Positions 48,453-56,880 are shown, counted from the first letter of the stretch. The stretch is 64,000 bases of DNA from Brevinematales bacterium (GCA_013177895.1 JABLXV010000003.1:1-64000), one strand, 5' to 3'. Notes: generated by a model from the letters alone, not told the origin. Numbers and translations are program-made.

Positions 48453-48929
48453 TTACATGGTTTTTATAGGATCAGGCTTTACATTATCAGGTTTTTTCCC
48501 ACCGCCGGATGGTTTCTTCTGAAGCTGTTTTTGTTTCTGCTCCTCAAGGTACTTCTTTGCTTGTTCCAGTTCAGCCGCGGTTTTCTCAAGGTTTTCTTTC
48601 GTTTCCTCAACGTCCTCGGTAAGAGATTTCATTTGTTCATCGCCTTGCATTTCATAAAGACGCTGTTCTTCGACAAGCTGGTTTTTAGTAAAACTGATCG
48701 CCGCTTTCGGGTTATATTTATCGGTCATTAGGTAACTTTCGATCAGACCGTTCTTTTTTGTATTCGTTGTCCCGAGAAACAGGTAGGCGAAAATCCCGAT
48801 AATAACAAACGCGGAGATTACGGTAATCATTACCCGTTTATTTCCGACTTCAAAAGCGTTTCTATCGGAGTATAACCCAATATCTTCTTTCCTTTTAAGA
48901 GCAAATAGCTCTTTTAATCTTTTTATCAT
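48453..48929 (-). CDS. TraB N-terminal half as a separate gene (158 aa)
   Basis: It has a cytoplasmic basic N-terminus, one membrane helix (residues about 33-52), a coiled coil (about 95-140, rich in E/K/Q) and a proline/lysine-rich end (KKPSGGGKKPDNVKPDP). That is exactly the layout of the N-terminal half of F TraB, but the gene stops there. The barrel domain follows 10 bases later as its own gene. Its start overlaps the end of traK by 4 bases. Confidence 0.75.
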   Translation of the reverse strand: MIKRLKELFALKRKEDIGLYSDRNAFEVGNKRVMITVISAFVIIGIFAYLFLGTTNTKKNGLIESYLMTDKYNPKAAISFTKNQLVEEQRLYEMQGDEQMKSLTEDVEETKENLEKTAAELEQAKKYLEEQKQKQLQKKPSGGGKKPDNVKPDPIKTM

Positions 48930-49756
48930 TTTTTACCTTCCTGTAGTATGACATCGATATTATCTGAACTCCTCGCGCCTGTCATTACGACATAGGCGTA
49001 AGTATAAGATTTACCTGGGAGTTCTTTTGATAAAAGGGATAAAGCTTCAATTTCCGTAAATCCCAATTCGTCCATTTCTTTATAGAAATATGGTAAAATG
49101 AAGGGATACTCCAATGTTAGATTTTCATTTCTATCATTGATAATAACGTATACATATCCGCTGCGGAGAAATCCTGTGAAACACTTGAGTTTCAGGATTT
49201 TAATGGAGTAGTTCTTAAATAATTTGTATTCTTTCGGAGATTCATTATACGACTGAACACTATAATCCAGCGGGTTAATTGTGGGAAAATTCACCATATA
49301 AAATATTAGAATTCGATAAGAGACATTATTGTACATTCCCTCTGTACTTTTCTGATCCATAATCCCCTGAAAAGACAATCCGGAATCGTCCTTAACCGGA
49401 GTATTGTAATCTGCCAATAAAAAATTAACGTCCGATATTCCTTCCTTCGGGATTAGGTTCAAGTAATACATTTCACCGGTTTTCATTCTAATGATAATAT
49501 TGACCGGTTTCAGTACGGTAATATAGATAGTAAAATCATCCCGGCTCATGGTAGCTTCTTCACTTTTAAAGTTATAGTTTACTTTTGAGATGATCTTTTT
49601 ATCACCGAAAGATATTGTAATGAGTTTATTGTAAGGAACTGTCAATGTGGTTGATCCGGACGATTCGATTTTCTGGATAACCTTGTTTTCGGAATATAAA
49701 TTGCCGATTATTAAAGTCAATAATCCGGCTAAAATCAATAACTTGTAACGAAACAT
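48926..49756 (-). CDS. traK: TraK-like core-complex protein (276 aa)
   Basis: A signal peptide (LLILAGLLTLIIGNLYS) precedes a beta domain (TLTVPYNKLITISFGDKKI, then TIYITVLKPVNIII) and a C-terminal beta domain (about 150-260), matching TraK/VirB9. In F, TraK forms the outer-membrane ring with TraV and TraB. Its order in the cluster is as in F (E-K-B). The tail overlaps the next gene by 4 bases. Confidence 0.8.
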   Translation of the reverse strand: MFRYKLLILAGLLTLIIGNLYSENKVIQKIESSGSTTLTVPYNKLITISFGDKKIISKVNYNFKSEEATMSRDDFTIYITVLKPVNIIIRMKTGEMYYLNLIPKEGISDVNFLLADYNTPVKDDSGLSFQGIMDQKSTEGMYNNVSYRILIFYMVNFPTINPLDYSVQSYNESPKEYKLFKNYSIKILKLKCFTGFLRSGYVYVIINDRNENLTLEYPFILPYFYKEMDELGFTEIEALSLLSKELPGKSYTYAYVVMTGARSSDNIDVILQEGKK

Positions 49757-49765
49757 AGTATCCTC

Positions 49766-50368
49766 CTATAAGTCTTTCTGAATCACATCAACATAGACTA
49801 TTTTATTACCCAACTGCACATAATATAGTTTTAATTCACGCTGGTAAGTTTGTACTTTGACCCCTTTTAGAAACACATCGACTTTACCTTTTATGATACA
49901 GACGGAGTTCTCTTCATCAACCATTGGTTCCAAAGGAATCCATAATTGTTCCTTATCCGTCTTTTTTATCTGATCAATCGTGTCTTTCGATAAAAGCTCC
50001 TCAGATAATTTTTTCTTCAATTTCGGGTGCATATATTTATTGACTACATAAGATATCCGGCCTTCATAACTGGAAGCATCCCATGTCTGGAGCCAATTAG
50101 CGACTTCAAGGGATAACGTCCATATAAAATCGATATTGATGGTATCCTCGTTTAAGGCAATGGGTTCGGTGATTTCCGGCGGGGTGAATATTACGCTTTT
50201 ATGAGTGGCAGCGTAAAATGACACGAAAGAATTGCATACTACTGCTACCACAAGAAGAACTATCAAGATAGCGACAATGTAAAGCATATTCACTAACTTC
50301 GATAATACATTGCCGTATTTATCAATACTGCTTTTCCCTTGATCTTTGGTTTGTTTCTCATATGCCAT
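49766..50368 (-). CDS. traE: TraE-like (VirB8-type) protein (200 aa)
   Basis: It has a short cytoplasmic N-terminus and one membrane helix (residues about 28-52), and a periplasmic domain with helix-then-sheet layout (EVANWLQTWDASSYEGR, YMHPKLKKKLSEEL, VDVFLKGVKVQTYQRELKLYY), as in TraE. It helps assemble the inner-membrane part of the channel. It lies 9 bases after traL. Confidence 0.85.
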   Translation of the reverse strand: MAYEKQTKDQGKSSIDKYGNVLSKLVNMLYIVAILIVLLVVAVVCNSFVSFYAATHKSVIFTPPEITEPIALNEDTINIDFIWTLSLEVANWLQTWDASSYEGRISYVVNKYMHPKLKKKLSEELLSKDTIDQIKKTDKEQLWIPLEPMVDEENSVCIIKGKVDVFLKGVKVQTYQRELKLYYVQLGNKIVYVDVIQKDL

Positions 50369-50376
50369 AGGTTCTC

Positions 50377-50682
50377 CTATTGATAATGAATATTGGTAAT
50401 TTTCTTTCCAGGCGGCAGGAAGTTATTTCGAATGTATCCCATATGTTTCATAAAATGATTGACAATACCTTCAGGATTGACATTCCTAAACCTGATATAG
50501 ATTATTCCCAAAGCAACTGTAAACGACGCCCCTAAAATCGCTAAAATGATGTAGTTCCTTAAAAACAAAAATACGAATATAGCCGCAGCCAGCCACACCA
50601 TGTCTAATAAACGTATTCCGGGCGCGATTTCCGTTTGTACAGTCAATGCACGATAAGTTTTTAGAGTTTTATCTTGCTCCAT
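50377..50682 (-). CDS. traL: TraL-like pilus assembly protein (101 aa)
   Basis: Small membrane protein with two hydrophobic segments (residues about 28-45 and 48-63), preceded by a polar N-terminus and followed by HFMKHMGYIRNNFLPPG, which resembles the end of F TraL. Size and the place between traA-like and traE-like genes support the call. Confidence 0.8.
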   Translation of the reverse strand: MEQDKTLKTYRALTVQTEIAPGIRLLDMVWLAAAIFVFLFLRNYIILAILGASFTVALGIIYIRFRNVNPEGIVNHFMKHMGYIRNNFLPPGKKITNIHYQ

Positions 50683-50699
50683 TCATACTCCCTTTAACT

Positions 50700-51014
50700 T
50701 TATTTTGGTACAACCGCTGTAATATAGGACGCAATTGAAATAAAGGCTAACCCTATGATGATTATTACAATACTCATAGGTATGTTTATTCTTGAATTAG
50801 CCCCTCCCGCTATTCTTGCGATATTGATACCGGCGCCGACTATGATACCGACACCGACCAGATACAAACCGCCTATCAACAGAGTGAGGCCGGTCGATAT
50901 CACTTCCGATCCTTTAGCTTTTATTTCTCCAAGCCCTGTTCCTACGATATCCTCCTGAGCGTACACCATACCTGTTGATAACAAACCAAGCAAAACTCCT
51001 AATACCTTTTTCAT
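50700..51014 (-). CDS. traA: TraA/VirB2-like pilin (104 aa)
   Basis: A signal peptide (cut near VYA/QE) precedes two hydrophobic helices (residues about 38-65 and 76-98) separated by a short turn with ANSRIN. This is the pilin layout. It lies first in the core transfer cluster, as traA does in F. GGAGGATATAAG precedes the start. Confidence 0.8.
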   Translation of the reverse strand: MKKVLGVLLGLLSTGMVYAQEDIVGTGLGEIKAKGSEVISTGLTLLIGGLYLVGVGIIVGAGINIARIAGGANSRINIPMSIVIIIIGLAFISIASYITAVVPK

Positions 51015-51036
51015 CTTATATCCTCCTGATAGTGTT

Positions 51037-51990
51037 TTATAACTGTTTTATTTCGTTAGGCTTTGTATTTTCATTACCCTGAACGCCTTCTTTTTCGGAT
51101 TCCTTTTGATAATCCGTCTTCTTTTCACTACCCTCTTTCTCATCCCCTGTCTTTTTATTCTCTTTCATGACATTGGTTTTTGAGGTTATGGAATTACCAT
51201 TTTTCTTCTCATAAATGAAATACTGATTATTATTCGTCGAAAGAGTAACATTCGTCATTTTGATTTTATCCGTAATCTTTACCTGACCTTTATATAAGTT
51301 TACGGTCATCGCATTTGAGACGAATTTGACCTCGAACTCCGTACCGACTACGGTAACATCACCCAACGAAGTTTCGACTTTGTACGTCGTGTCGTTATGC
51401 TGGACTTTAAAGATAAGGTCACCGGACTGGATTTTAACGGTCGTGTTCTTGCCGTCTTTTGTAACTGAATACTTGGAACTTTCTACCGCGACGATCGACG
51501 AATTTTCAACCGAAGCGCTGCCGCCCTTCGCCAGATCATACGACTGCTCTTTCGGTCCAAGATACATGGTTCCCAGCCATACCGCGCCGACAACCATCAT
51601 AATCCCGGCAACGGAAGAAAGGGCGGTACGGAACGTCTTAGCCCGCAGGTTCGCGTGATCCGTTTCCGCGAAGACGAATTCATAACGGCCTTTAAATTCA
51701 TCTTTTTTCATCGCATGAAGGCGTTTCGCGTTCTGTTTGAGTAACCCGACGCCCCATGAATAGAAATCAGCCCTATCGCTTAGATCGACGAAATGCGCAG
51801 GGATGTAGTTATAAAAAAATGACGTAACCAGTTCTTTCGTTTCTTTTTCAGGCAGTCCGAAATAATTAATCTCGCGCAAGAAATCCTTTCCGTAAATTCC
51901 CATCAGGCTTTCGATTGCGCCGGTCGCGTGTCCCTTTGTCCGCTTAATTTCGTAAATCAGGTCTTTAATCTCGCTTGTCATTTTTATCAT
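51037..51990 (-). CDS. FecR-domain protein with sigma-region-2-like N-terminus (317 aa)
   Basis: The C-terminal part holds a FecR-type domain (SGDLIFKVQHND, YKVETSLGDVTVVGTEFEV, VNLYKGQVKI, residues about 185-245) after one membrane helix (about 123-147), and ends in a lysine/glutamate-rich tail. The N-terminal 105 residues follow the pattern of ECF sigma factor region 2 (IYGKDFLREINYFGL, then SFFYNYIPAHF and DFYSWGVGLLKQNAKRLH), with no region 4. FecR proteins usually transmit a signal from the envelope to an ECF sigma factor. Here signal sensor and sigma-like part are one protein. It lies just before the pilin gene and overlaps a small RHH gene by 26 bases, so it may control the transfer genes. 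Confidence 0.7.
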   Translation of the reverse strand: MIKMTSEIKDLIYEIKRTKGHATGAIESLMGIYGKDFLREINYFGLPEKETKELVTSFFYNYIPAHFVDLSDRADFYSWGVGLLKQNAKRLHAMKKDEFKGRYEFVFAETDHANLRAKTFRTALSSVAGIMMVVGAVWLGTMYLGPKEQSYDLAKGGSASVENSSIVAVESSKYSVTKDGKNTTVKIQSGDLIFKVQHNDTTYKVETSLGDVTVVGTEFEVKFVSNAMTVNLYKGQVKITDKIKMTNVTLSTNNNQYFIYEKKNGNSITSKTNVMKENKKTGDEKEGSEKKTDYQKESEKEGVQGNENTKPNEIKQL

Positions 51991-52153
51991 CTTTCTTCTC
52001 CTTATAATGACTGTTTTTAGACAAGTATTCCTTGATGATCTTGTAATATAATTCTTTCATGCTTATCCCAAGATCGGTAGCTTCATGCTTCAAGCCTTTC
52101 AGCATATCTTCCGGGATCTCAAATGATGTTTTTTTCATTATTTCATTACTCAT
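51965..52153 (-). CDS. Ribbon-helix-helix protein (62 aa)
   Basis: Residues about 8-40 form a classic RHH: strand KTSFEIPE, helix DMLKGLKHEATDLG, helix SMKELYYKIIKEYL, followed by a lysine-rich tail. Such proteins are DNA-binding repressors. GAGGAG precedes the start. It overlaps the FecR-type gene by 26 bases, so the two are probably co-expressed and may regulate the transfer genes. Confidence 0.75.
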   Translation of the reverse strand: MSNEIMKKTSFEIPEDMLKGLKHEATDLGISMKELYYKIIKEYLSKNSHYKEKKDDKNDKRD

Positions 52154-52240
52154 ATTTCTGTCTACTCCTCATTCGTTATTAATTATTATACTGTTTTTCA
52201 TTAATTATTTCCATAAAATCATATTCCTGTATTTCCGTAT

Positions 52241-52729
52241 TTATTTATCACGGTAAACCCAGGGCGGTACTGCGTTCGGGTCTTCCCACAGCCCAAGCCC
52301 TGTTTTTTTTGCTTTTTCCTGCAATATTAACCAGTCTTTGTAAAAGCTGTCTTTGCAATAATAATCATATACCCACGCTGAACCCATCCGGATCATTTCT
52401 TCGCAGATATTTGTCCCGGAATATGTAAGAAGTACGATATTCCTATCGTACTTATCTTTTCCGTAATCTTTTATGATTTCTACTTGTTTTCCCGATATCA
52501 GATTGAAAAGTGCGGTCTTGGAAGACAGCCCATAATTCTGCTTTTTCTCCGGAGCGTCAATTCCGTACAGCCGGAACACAATGATATCCTTCTTCTCATA
52601 AAATCCGGTATTTGTTACTCCGGTGAAAGTATCCCCGTCAATGACATAGAGAACCCTCACTTCATAGGCTTCTAAACGCGAAAGACACAGCAAGGCGAAT
52701 AGAATAGAATAAAATGCCGTCCGTGACAT
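52241..52729 (-). CDS. Secreted thermonuclease (staphylococcal nuclease family, 162 aa)
   Basis: A signal peptide precedes the SNase fold: VIDGDTFTG (residues about 26-34), RLYGIDAPEK (about 53-62) and KYDRNIVLL (about 88), which supply the two arginines and the glutamate of the active site. It cuts DNA or RNA outside the cytoplasm. The start at 52729 (GGAGGAAAA upstream) is preferred to a longer frame. Such nucleases occur next to conjugation genes in many elements. It has a consensus promoter. Confidence 0.85.
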   Translation of the reverse strand: MSRTAFYSILFALLCLSRLEAYEVRVLYVIDGDTFTGVTNTGFYEKKDIIVFRLYGIDAPEKKQNYGLSSKTALFNLISGKQVEIIKDYGKDKYDRNIVLLTYSGTNICEEMIRMGSAWVYDYYCKDSFYKDWLILQEKAKKTGLGLWEDPNAVPPWVYRDK

Positions 52730-52758
52730 TTTTCCTCCATCATCCGTTTTCATGCCTC

Positions 52759-52787
52759 ATTATACAAGAAATAATATTTTATGTCAA
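52759..52787 (-). promoter_or_regulatory. Sigma-70 promoter for the nuclease gene
   Basis: On the minus strand: TTGACA, 17-base spacer, TATAAT: full consensus. It lies about 30 bases upstream of the nuclease start. Confidence 0.8.
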
Positions 52788-52843
52788 TACTCTTTTACTC
52801 TTTTATTACTATACTCTATTACTCTTATACTCTAATTTACTCG

Positions 52844-54283
52844 CTATATCGACAATTTCGGCTGGTATAGATTTACCTGCTCGTTTTCTTTTTTTTCCTT
52901 TTCCGTTTTTTTTATAACTTCTTTCATTTTTATCTGCTCCGTCAACTGATTGAGAAGGTTTTTCTTGATCTCACCGTGAGGAATCCCGCAGGCATGGAAG
53001 AATTCCTTTATCGTTTCTCTTGGTATGGCCGGGATAGAAGAAATTGGCATATCTTTGCCATTTTCATTTTTACACTTCATTTCGATGTAGTTTTCGATAT
53101 ACTTCACACCGGCTGCGTTGACCTTGTAATAGAACAGGCTCCGCTCGATTCTAAGGTTATTCAAAGCCTTATCAAATCCCGGCAGAAAATCGTCCTCGGT
53201 TCCGTTTTTTACTACCTTTTCTTTCGCTTTTAAATAATCGGTCAAAACCGCCCGGAAGAATTTTTCCTCATGCTTTTCCGCGATCTTTTCAATATTCGCG
53301 TTTATGTCCTCGTCCTGGCGAAACATGGATGTGTTTTTAATATTCTCCATTCTGATAATGACTTCCGATTCTGTGGATTTATCGATCAACTGGTCGATCA
53401 AATTCTTTTTTATATCGTCATGCGATATTTTACAGACCGAGAGGAATTCCCTGATAGTATCTTTCGTTACATCGGGGATATTATATAAGGATACTTCTTT
53501 CCCTTTTTCCTTTTGGGATTCGAGATAGTTTTCGATATACTTCACACCGGCGGTGTTGACCTTGTAATTCAGCAGGTTCCGGTCGACTTTCAGGTTATCG
53601 ATATCGCCCTCAAACCCCGGCAGAATACTATCATTATCCTGTTTTCTTTCTTGGGTTTTCGCCCTCATGTAGTCGGTCACCGCGGATCGGAAAAACATTT
53701 CCTCGAACTTACGGGCTACACGGTCGATACCTAAATTCATATTGTGATTTCCGTCTTTTAACAGGATTCCGGTGATACAATACCGCTCGTCTTCTTTCAG
53801 CGTATTGATAAATTCTTCCACGTCCTTGATGTTGTTCTTCCGGACCTTGTTGAATATCGGAACCATTCTTCGGTATAAATCGGGTTTCACTCTGGATTTC
53901 AGGTTAAGGATAAACTCCTTTATGGATTCCTCTTTTACCTGCCGGGTTTCATAATTATCCGTATGCCCCGGTTCGTGCCCGAGATCGTCGATAAAGCGTT
54001 CCTTTTTTACTTTTTCACGTTCATTGATATTGAGATTGATAACGGATTCGCAAAGTGATTTTATGCGGTGTTTGAGGGGTTTTGCGTCGAATTTTTCCTG
54101 GTACTTCATGTACCTCATCGTCGCCTTGTAATAGTATTCCTTATTAAAAATATCGGCGACGACGGCTAAAGTCTCGTTCTTGACTTTTTTCAAGAGTTTT
54201 TGATAATTCTCGTTCGTTTCCAATCCAGCAAAGTATTCATTCAGATCGACGCCGCGTTTTAATACCTGCTTGATGTTTTCCAT
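52844..54283 (-). CDS. Repeat-containing hypothetical protein (479 aa)
   Basis: Family unknown. The protein contains two tandem copies of about 125 residues (approximately 185-305 and 325-450). Each carries KF/KH-EE-FFR, T-DY-(M/L)-(R/K)-AK, LPGF, a Y/YKVN-AGVKYIENY block, (N/S)IP, TI(R/K)EF and IKKNL. It is all-helical, highly charged and cytoplasmic. Its N-terminal 180 residues differ from the repeats. It follows a small gene (54296) by 12 bases in the same operon. Confidence 0.7.
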   Translation of the reverse strand: MENIKQVLKRGVDLNEYFAGLETNENYQKLLKKVKNETLAVVADIFNKEYYYKATMRYMKYQEKFDAKPLKHRIKSLCESVINLNINEREKVKKERFIDDLGHEPGHTDNYETRQVKEESIKEFILNLKSRVKPDLYRRMVPIFNKVRKNNIKDVEEFINTLKEDERYCITGILLKDGNHNMNLGIDRVARKFEEMFFRSAVTDYMRAKTQERKQDNDSILPGFEGDIDNLKVDRNLLNYKVNTAGVKYIENYLESQKEKGKEVSLYNIPDVTKDTIREFLSVCKISHDDIKKNLIDQLIDKSTESEVIIRMENIKNTSMFRQDEDINANIEKIAEKHEEKFFRAVLTDYLKAKEKVVKNGTEDDFLPGFDKALNNLRIERSLFYYKVNAAGVKYIENYIEMKCKNENGKDMPISSIPAIPRETIKEFFHACGIPHGEIKKNLLNQLTEQIKMKEVIKKTEKEKKENEQVNLYQPKLSI

Positions 54284-54295
54284 AAACCTTTCCTG

Positions 54296-54562
54296 CTATA
54301 TGGATATTCTTTTCATAGATAAAGTATCTTGACTCAATATATCTTTCTGCTTTTCCATGAGAGGCGGTTTTCCCAGCATGACATCTTTCAGAACTCCGGT
54401 AAGAAGCCTTGCCTCACTTTGCGTCACTTTATCCTGCGCAACCTGTTTATCTATTCCTTTTGCAAACTTACAAAACACCTGATATTCTTTAGAAACCTTG
54501 TCATAGAAACCGCTTTTTGCTAAGGACGCTATCCTTGCATAATCCCGTTTCGGTATGCTCAT
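54296..54562 (-). CDS. Small hypothetical protein (88 aa)
   Basis: Not recognised. It is helical, basic, with a C-terminal tail SMKRISI. AAAGGAG precedes the start. It is the first gene of a minus-strand operon with the repeat-containing protein; a consensus promoter lies about 55 bases upstream. Confidence 0.6.
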   Translation of the reverse strand: MSIPKRDYARIASLAKSGFYDKVSKEYQVFCKFAKGIDKQVAQDKVTQSEARLLTGVLKDVMLGKPPLMEKQKDILSQDTLSMKRISI

Positions 54563-54616
54563 AGATTTCTCCTTTTTATTTTCGTAATATCTGCCATATT
54601 ATCTTTAATTAATTGA

Positions 54617-54645
54617 ATTATATCACTGTTAAATTATAAAGTCAA
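54617..54645 (-). promoter_or_regulatory. Sigma-70 promoter for the 54562-52844 operon
   Basis: On the minus strand: TTGACT, 17-base spacer, TATAAT. Confidence 0.75.
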
Positions 54646-54714
54646 TATTATGGATTAAATATATTAATGGGTTAATAAACCGTATTTATAATATAACTAT
54701 CATATTTTTCCGCA

Positions 54715-54730
54715 ATCTCATCCCCTGTTA
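54715..54730 (+). promoter_or_regulatory. Shared ATCTC-N6-TGTTA motif before the helicase operon
   Basis: ATCTC at 54715-54719, ATCCCC, TGTTA at 54726-54730, then TATGTATGAA, the same downstream bases as at 2190. Confidence 0.6.
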
Positions 54731-54763
54731 TATGTATGAATAACTGTAAGGAGAGAGAAATCC

Positions 54764-55204
54764 ATGATAGAAGTACGCTGTCTTGTCGAAAAAGTGGAAG
54801 AAACCGAAAACGGGTACGTCATTCACCTTTACTCGTCGGATATCCGGGAACTCGATCTATCGAAAGGAAAGACCGTGTTTCTTCAGATACCGGAACGTCT
54901 TGCCACAAACGACATGAAAGGGCTTTACAAGCAGTTTCTCCGGGATTATGCGATGCCTCATTATCAGGTCGAGTATCCCGAATGGACGGAAAAAGACATT
55001 GAAAATTACTGGAAAGCCTCTTTCGGAACGACTAAGTCCGTAAAAGATATGGAAATCCCGGAGTTTAGCCGGTATTTCGAGTTTTGTATCTCAAAATCTT
55101 GGGACGACGTAAGGGCGCCCATCGATCTTTTCGAGCAAAAACGTAAAGAAGCCTCGGATAGAAAAAAACAACTTCAGGAAGTAAATCATGCAAATCCTGT
55201 ATGA
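54764..55204 (+). CDS. Hypothetical protein (146 aa)
   Basis: Not recognised. The first 50 residues look like a beta-rich domain (IEVRCLVEKVEETENGYVIHLYS, then KTVFLQIPE); the rest is helical with several tryptophans (EWTEKDIENYWKAS). AAGGAGAG lies upstream. Its end overlaps the SNF2 helicase gene by 17 bases, so the two are translationally coupled and probably act together. Confidence 0.65.
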   Translation: MIEVRCLVEKVEETENGYVIHLYSSDIRELDLSKGKTVFLQIPERLATNDMKGLYKQFLRDYAMPHYQVEYPEWTEKDIENYWKASFGTTKSVKDMEIPEFSRYFEFCISKSWDDVRAPIDLFEQKRKEASDRKKQLQEVNHANPV

Positions 55205-56798
55205 CGGCGATATTTTCACGGCGCAGGCTACGATCAATGACGCGGAATACCTTACCGAAGCGGGATTTTTATGGAATTCCGCTAAACGGGTTTACTGGAC
55301 GGATAATAAGGATATCGCGTTTAAGCTCGCAGGGTACTTTCATCCTGATGTAGAGGATATGATAAAAAAGAAAGAAGAGAAATCAAAACTTCTCGTCCGG
55401 GAAAGCGCTGTGATCTATTCCGATTATGCGGTTCCTTCTCCGAACGGGAGAAACCTTCTCCCGTTCCAGCGCGCCGGTGTGGAATTCGCCATGAAACGCG
55501 AGAACACCCTGATCGCCGACGAAATGGGGCTTGGTAAAACCGTCGAAGCGATCGGGGTTATCAACTGTATAAAGCCTTCTACTGTCCTCATCCTTTGCCC
55601 GGCTATTGTGAAACTCAACTGGCAGAAGGAACTTCTCCGGTGGACTATTCCCCTCTTTAACTACCGGATTTCCGTTGTCTATGGGGAATCGAAAACACAT
55701 ATTGAAATCGGGAATAATTCCATTACCATTGTAAATTATGATATTCTCGCCTATCATGTGCCGGTCCTTCGTAAAACTACTTTCGGCCTGATTATTGTCG
55801 ATGAGAGCCATTATATCAAAAACAAGACCGCGCAGCGGACGCGAGCCGCGCTGAAGCTCAAGGCAAAGCGTAAAATATGCCTGACCGGTACGCCGGTTAT
55901 GAACCGCCCGCACGAGTTATGGGCGCAGCTTAAATTCCTCGAAGCCCCCAAACTTCCAGCGTATTACCCGTTTATCTATGAATATGCCGGTGCTTACCGC
56001 GATAATTACGGCATCAAATTCGACCCGAAAAATATTCCGTTTTATAAACTATCCGAGTATCTCCGTACTACGGTTATGATCCGGAGATTAAAAAAAGATG
56101 TTCTCAAGGAACTCCCGCCTAAACGAAGACAGGTGATAGAGATTGAAATTACGGATGTTGAAACGGTAAATTTAGTCGAAAAGGAATGGCAAGAGTTCGA
56201 GAAAATGTCGCGTATCCGGGATCTCCGTGAAAGATTGTCCAATACCCGAGACGAACACGCGGAAACGGAATTCCGTGAACAAATCAAGCAGCTCCAAGAG
56301 AATATGGAGTCTGTTCATAACATTTTCGTGAGCAATCATAATATTGGAATTTCAAAAATTCCTTTCGCGGTACACCTAATCCGTGATATGATGGAAAACG
56401 TCGAGAAAATAGTTATATTCGCCCATCATACTGATGTTATCCTGGCTTTAAAGGATAAACTGAAACCCTTCAATCCGCTCGTACTGATCGGTTCGATGAA
56501 TCAAGGTGAAAGGCAATACAATATCGACCTTTTCCAGAATACGGACCTTCACCGCGTCATTATCTGCTCTATCAAGGCAAGCGGCCTCGGGATCACTTTA
56601 ACCCGCGCTTCTACCGCTGTATTCGTCGAGGAATCCTGGTCTCCGGCAGAGCTCCAGCAGGCGGAAGACCGGCTTCACCGGATTACTCAACTGTCATCGG
56701 TGAATATTTATTACCTTCTCCTCAATAATTCTCTTGAAGCACATATCGCTAAATCGAATATCGAAAAGCTGGAAATGATCGAGGGTATTTTGGATTAA
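55188..56798 (+). CDS. SNF2-family DNA helicase/translocase (536 aa)
   Basis: An ATP-driven duplex DNA translocase. Motifs in order: Q-like LLPFQRAGVEFA, Walker A DEMGLGKT (about residues 111-118), DEXH box VDESHYIKN (about 204), LTGTPVMNRP (about 234), and C-terminal QAEDRLHRITQ (about 492-502). The N-terminal ~90 residues (FTAQATINDAEYLTEAGFLWN) resemble the small domain found before some SMARCAL1-like helicases. It lacks the extra domains of chromatin remodellers. Context suggests DNA repair or establishment of incoming DNA. Confidence 0.9.
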   Translation: MQILYDGDIFTAQATINDAEYLTEAGFLWNSAKRVYWTDNKDIAFKLAGYFHPDVEDMIKKKEEKSKLLVRESAVIYSDYAVPSPNGRNLLPFQRAGVEFAMKRENTLIADEMGLGKTVEAIGVINCIKPSTVLILCPAIVKLNWQKELLRWTIPLFNYRISVVYGESKTHIEIGNNSITIVNYDILAYHVPVLRKTTFGLIIVDESHYIKNKTAQRTRAALKLKAKRKICLTGTPVMNRPHELWAQLKFLEAPKLPAYYPFIYEYAGAYRDNYGIKFDPKNIPFYKLSEYLRTTVMIRRLKKDVLKELPPKRRQVIEIEITDVETVNLVEKEWQEFEKMSRIRDLRERLSNTRDEHAETEFREQIKQLQENMESVHNIFVSNHNIGISKIPFAVHLIRDMMENVEKIVIFAHHTDVILALKDKLKPFNPLVLIGSMNQGERQYNIDLFQNTDLHRVIICSIKASGLGITLTRASTAVFVEESWSPAELQQAEDRLHRITQLSSVNIYYLLLNNSLEAHIAKSNIEKLEMIEGILD

Positions 56799-56851
56799 AT
56801 TATATTAATAATATGCCGTAAAAAGAGTGTTATAATATAAATAACTAAATA

Positions 56852-56880
56852 TTGGACTATTTAATATATTGTGATATAAT
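56852..56880 (+). promoter_or_regulatory. Promoter for the DarB-like gene
   Basis: TTGGAC, 17-base spacer, TATAAT (56875-56880). A second -10-like TGTTATAAT lies at 56828-56836. Confidence 0.6.

Noticed and set aside
47759-48929. Sequencing frameshift in a single traB gene
   Set aside because: The second frame has its own ribosome-binding site and a signal peptide that would be pointless in a fused protein; treated as a true split.
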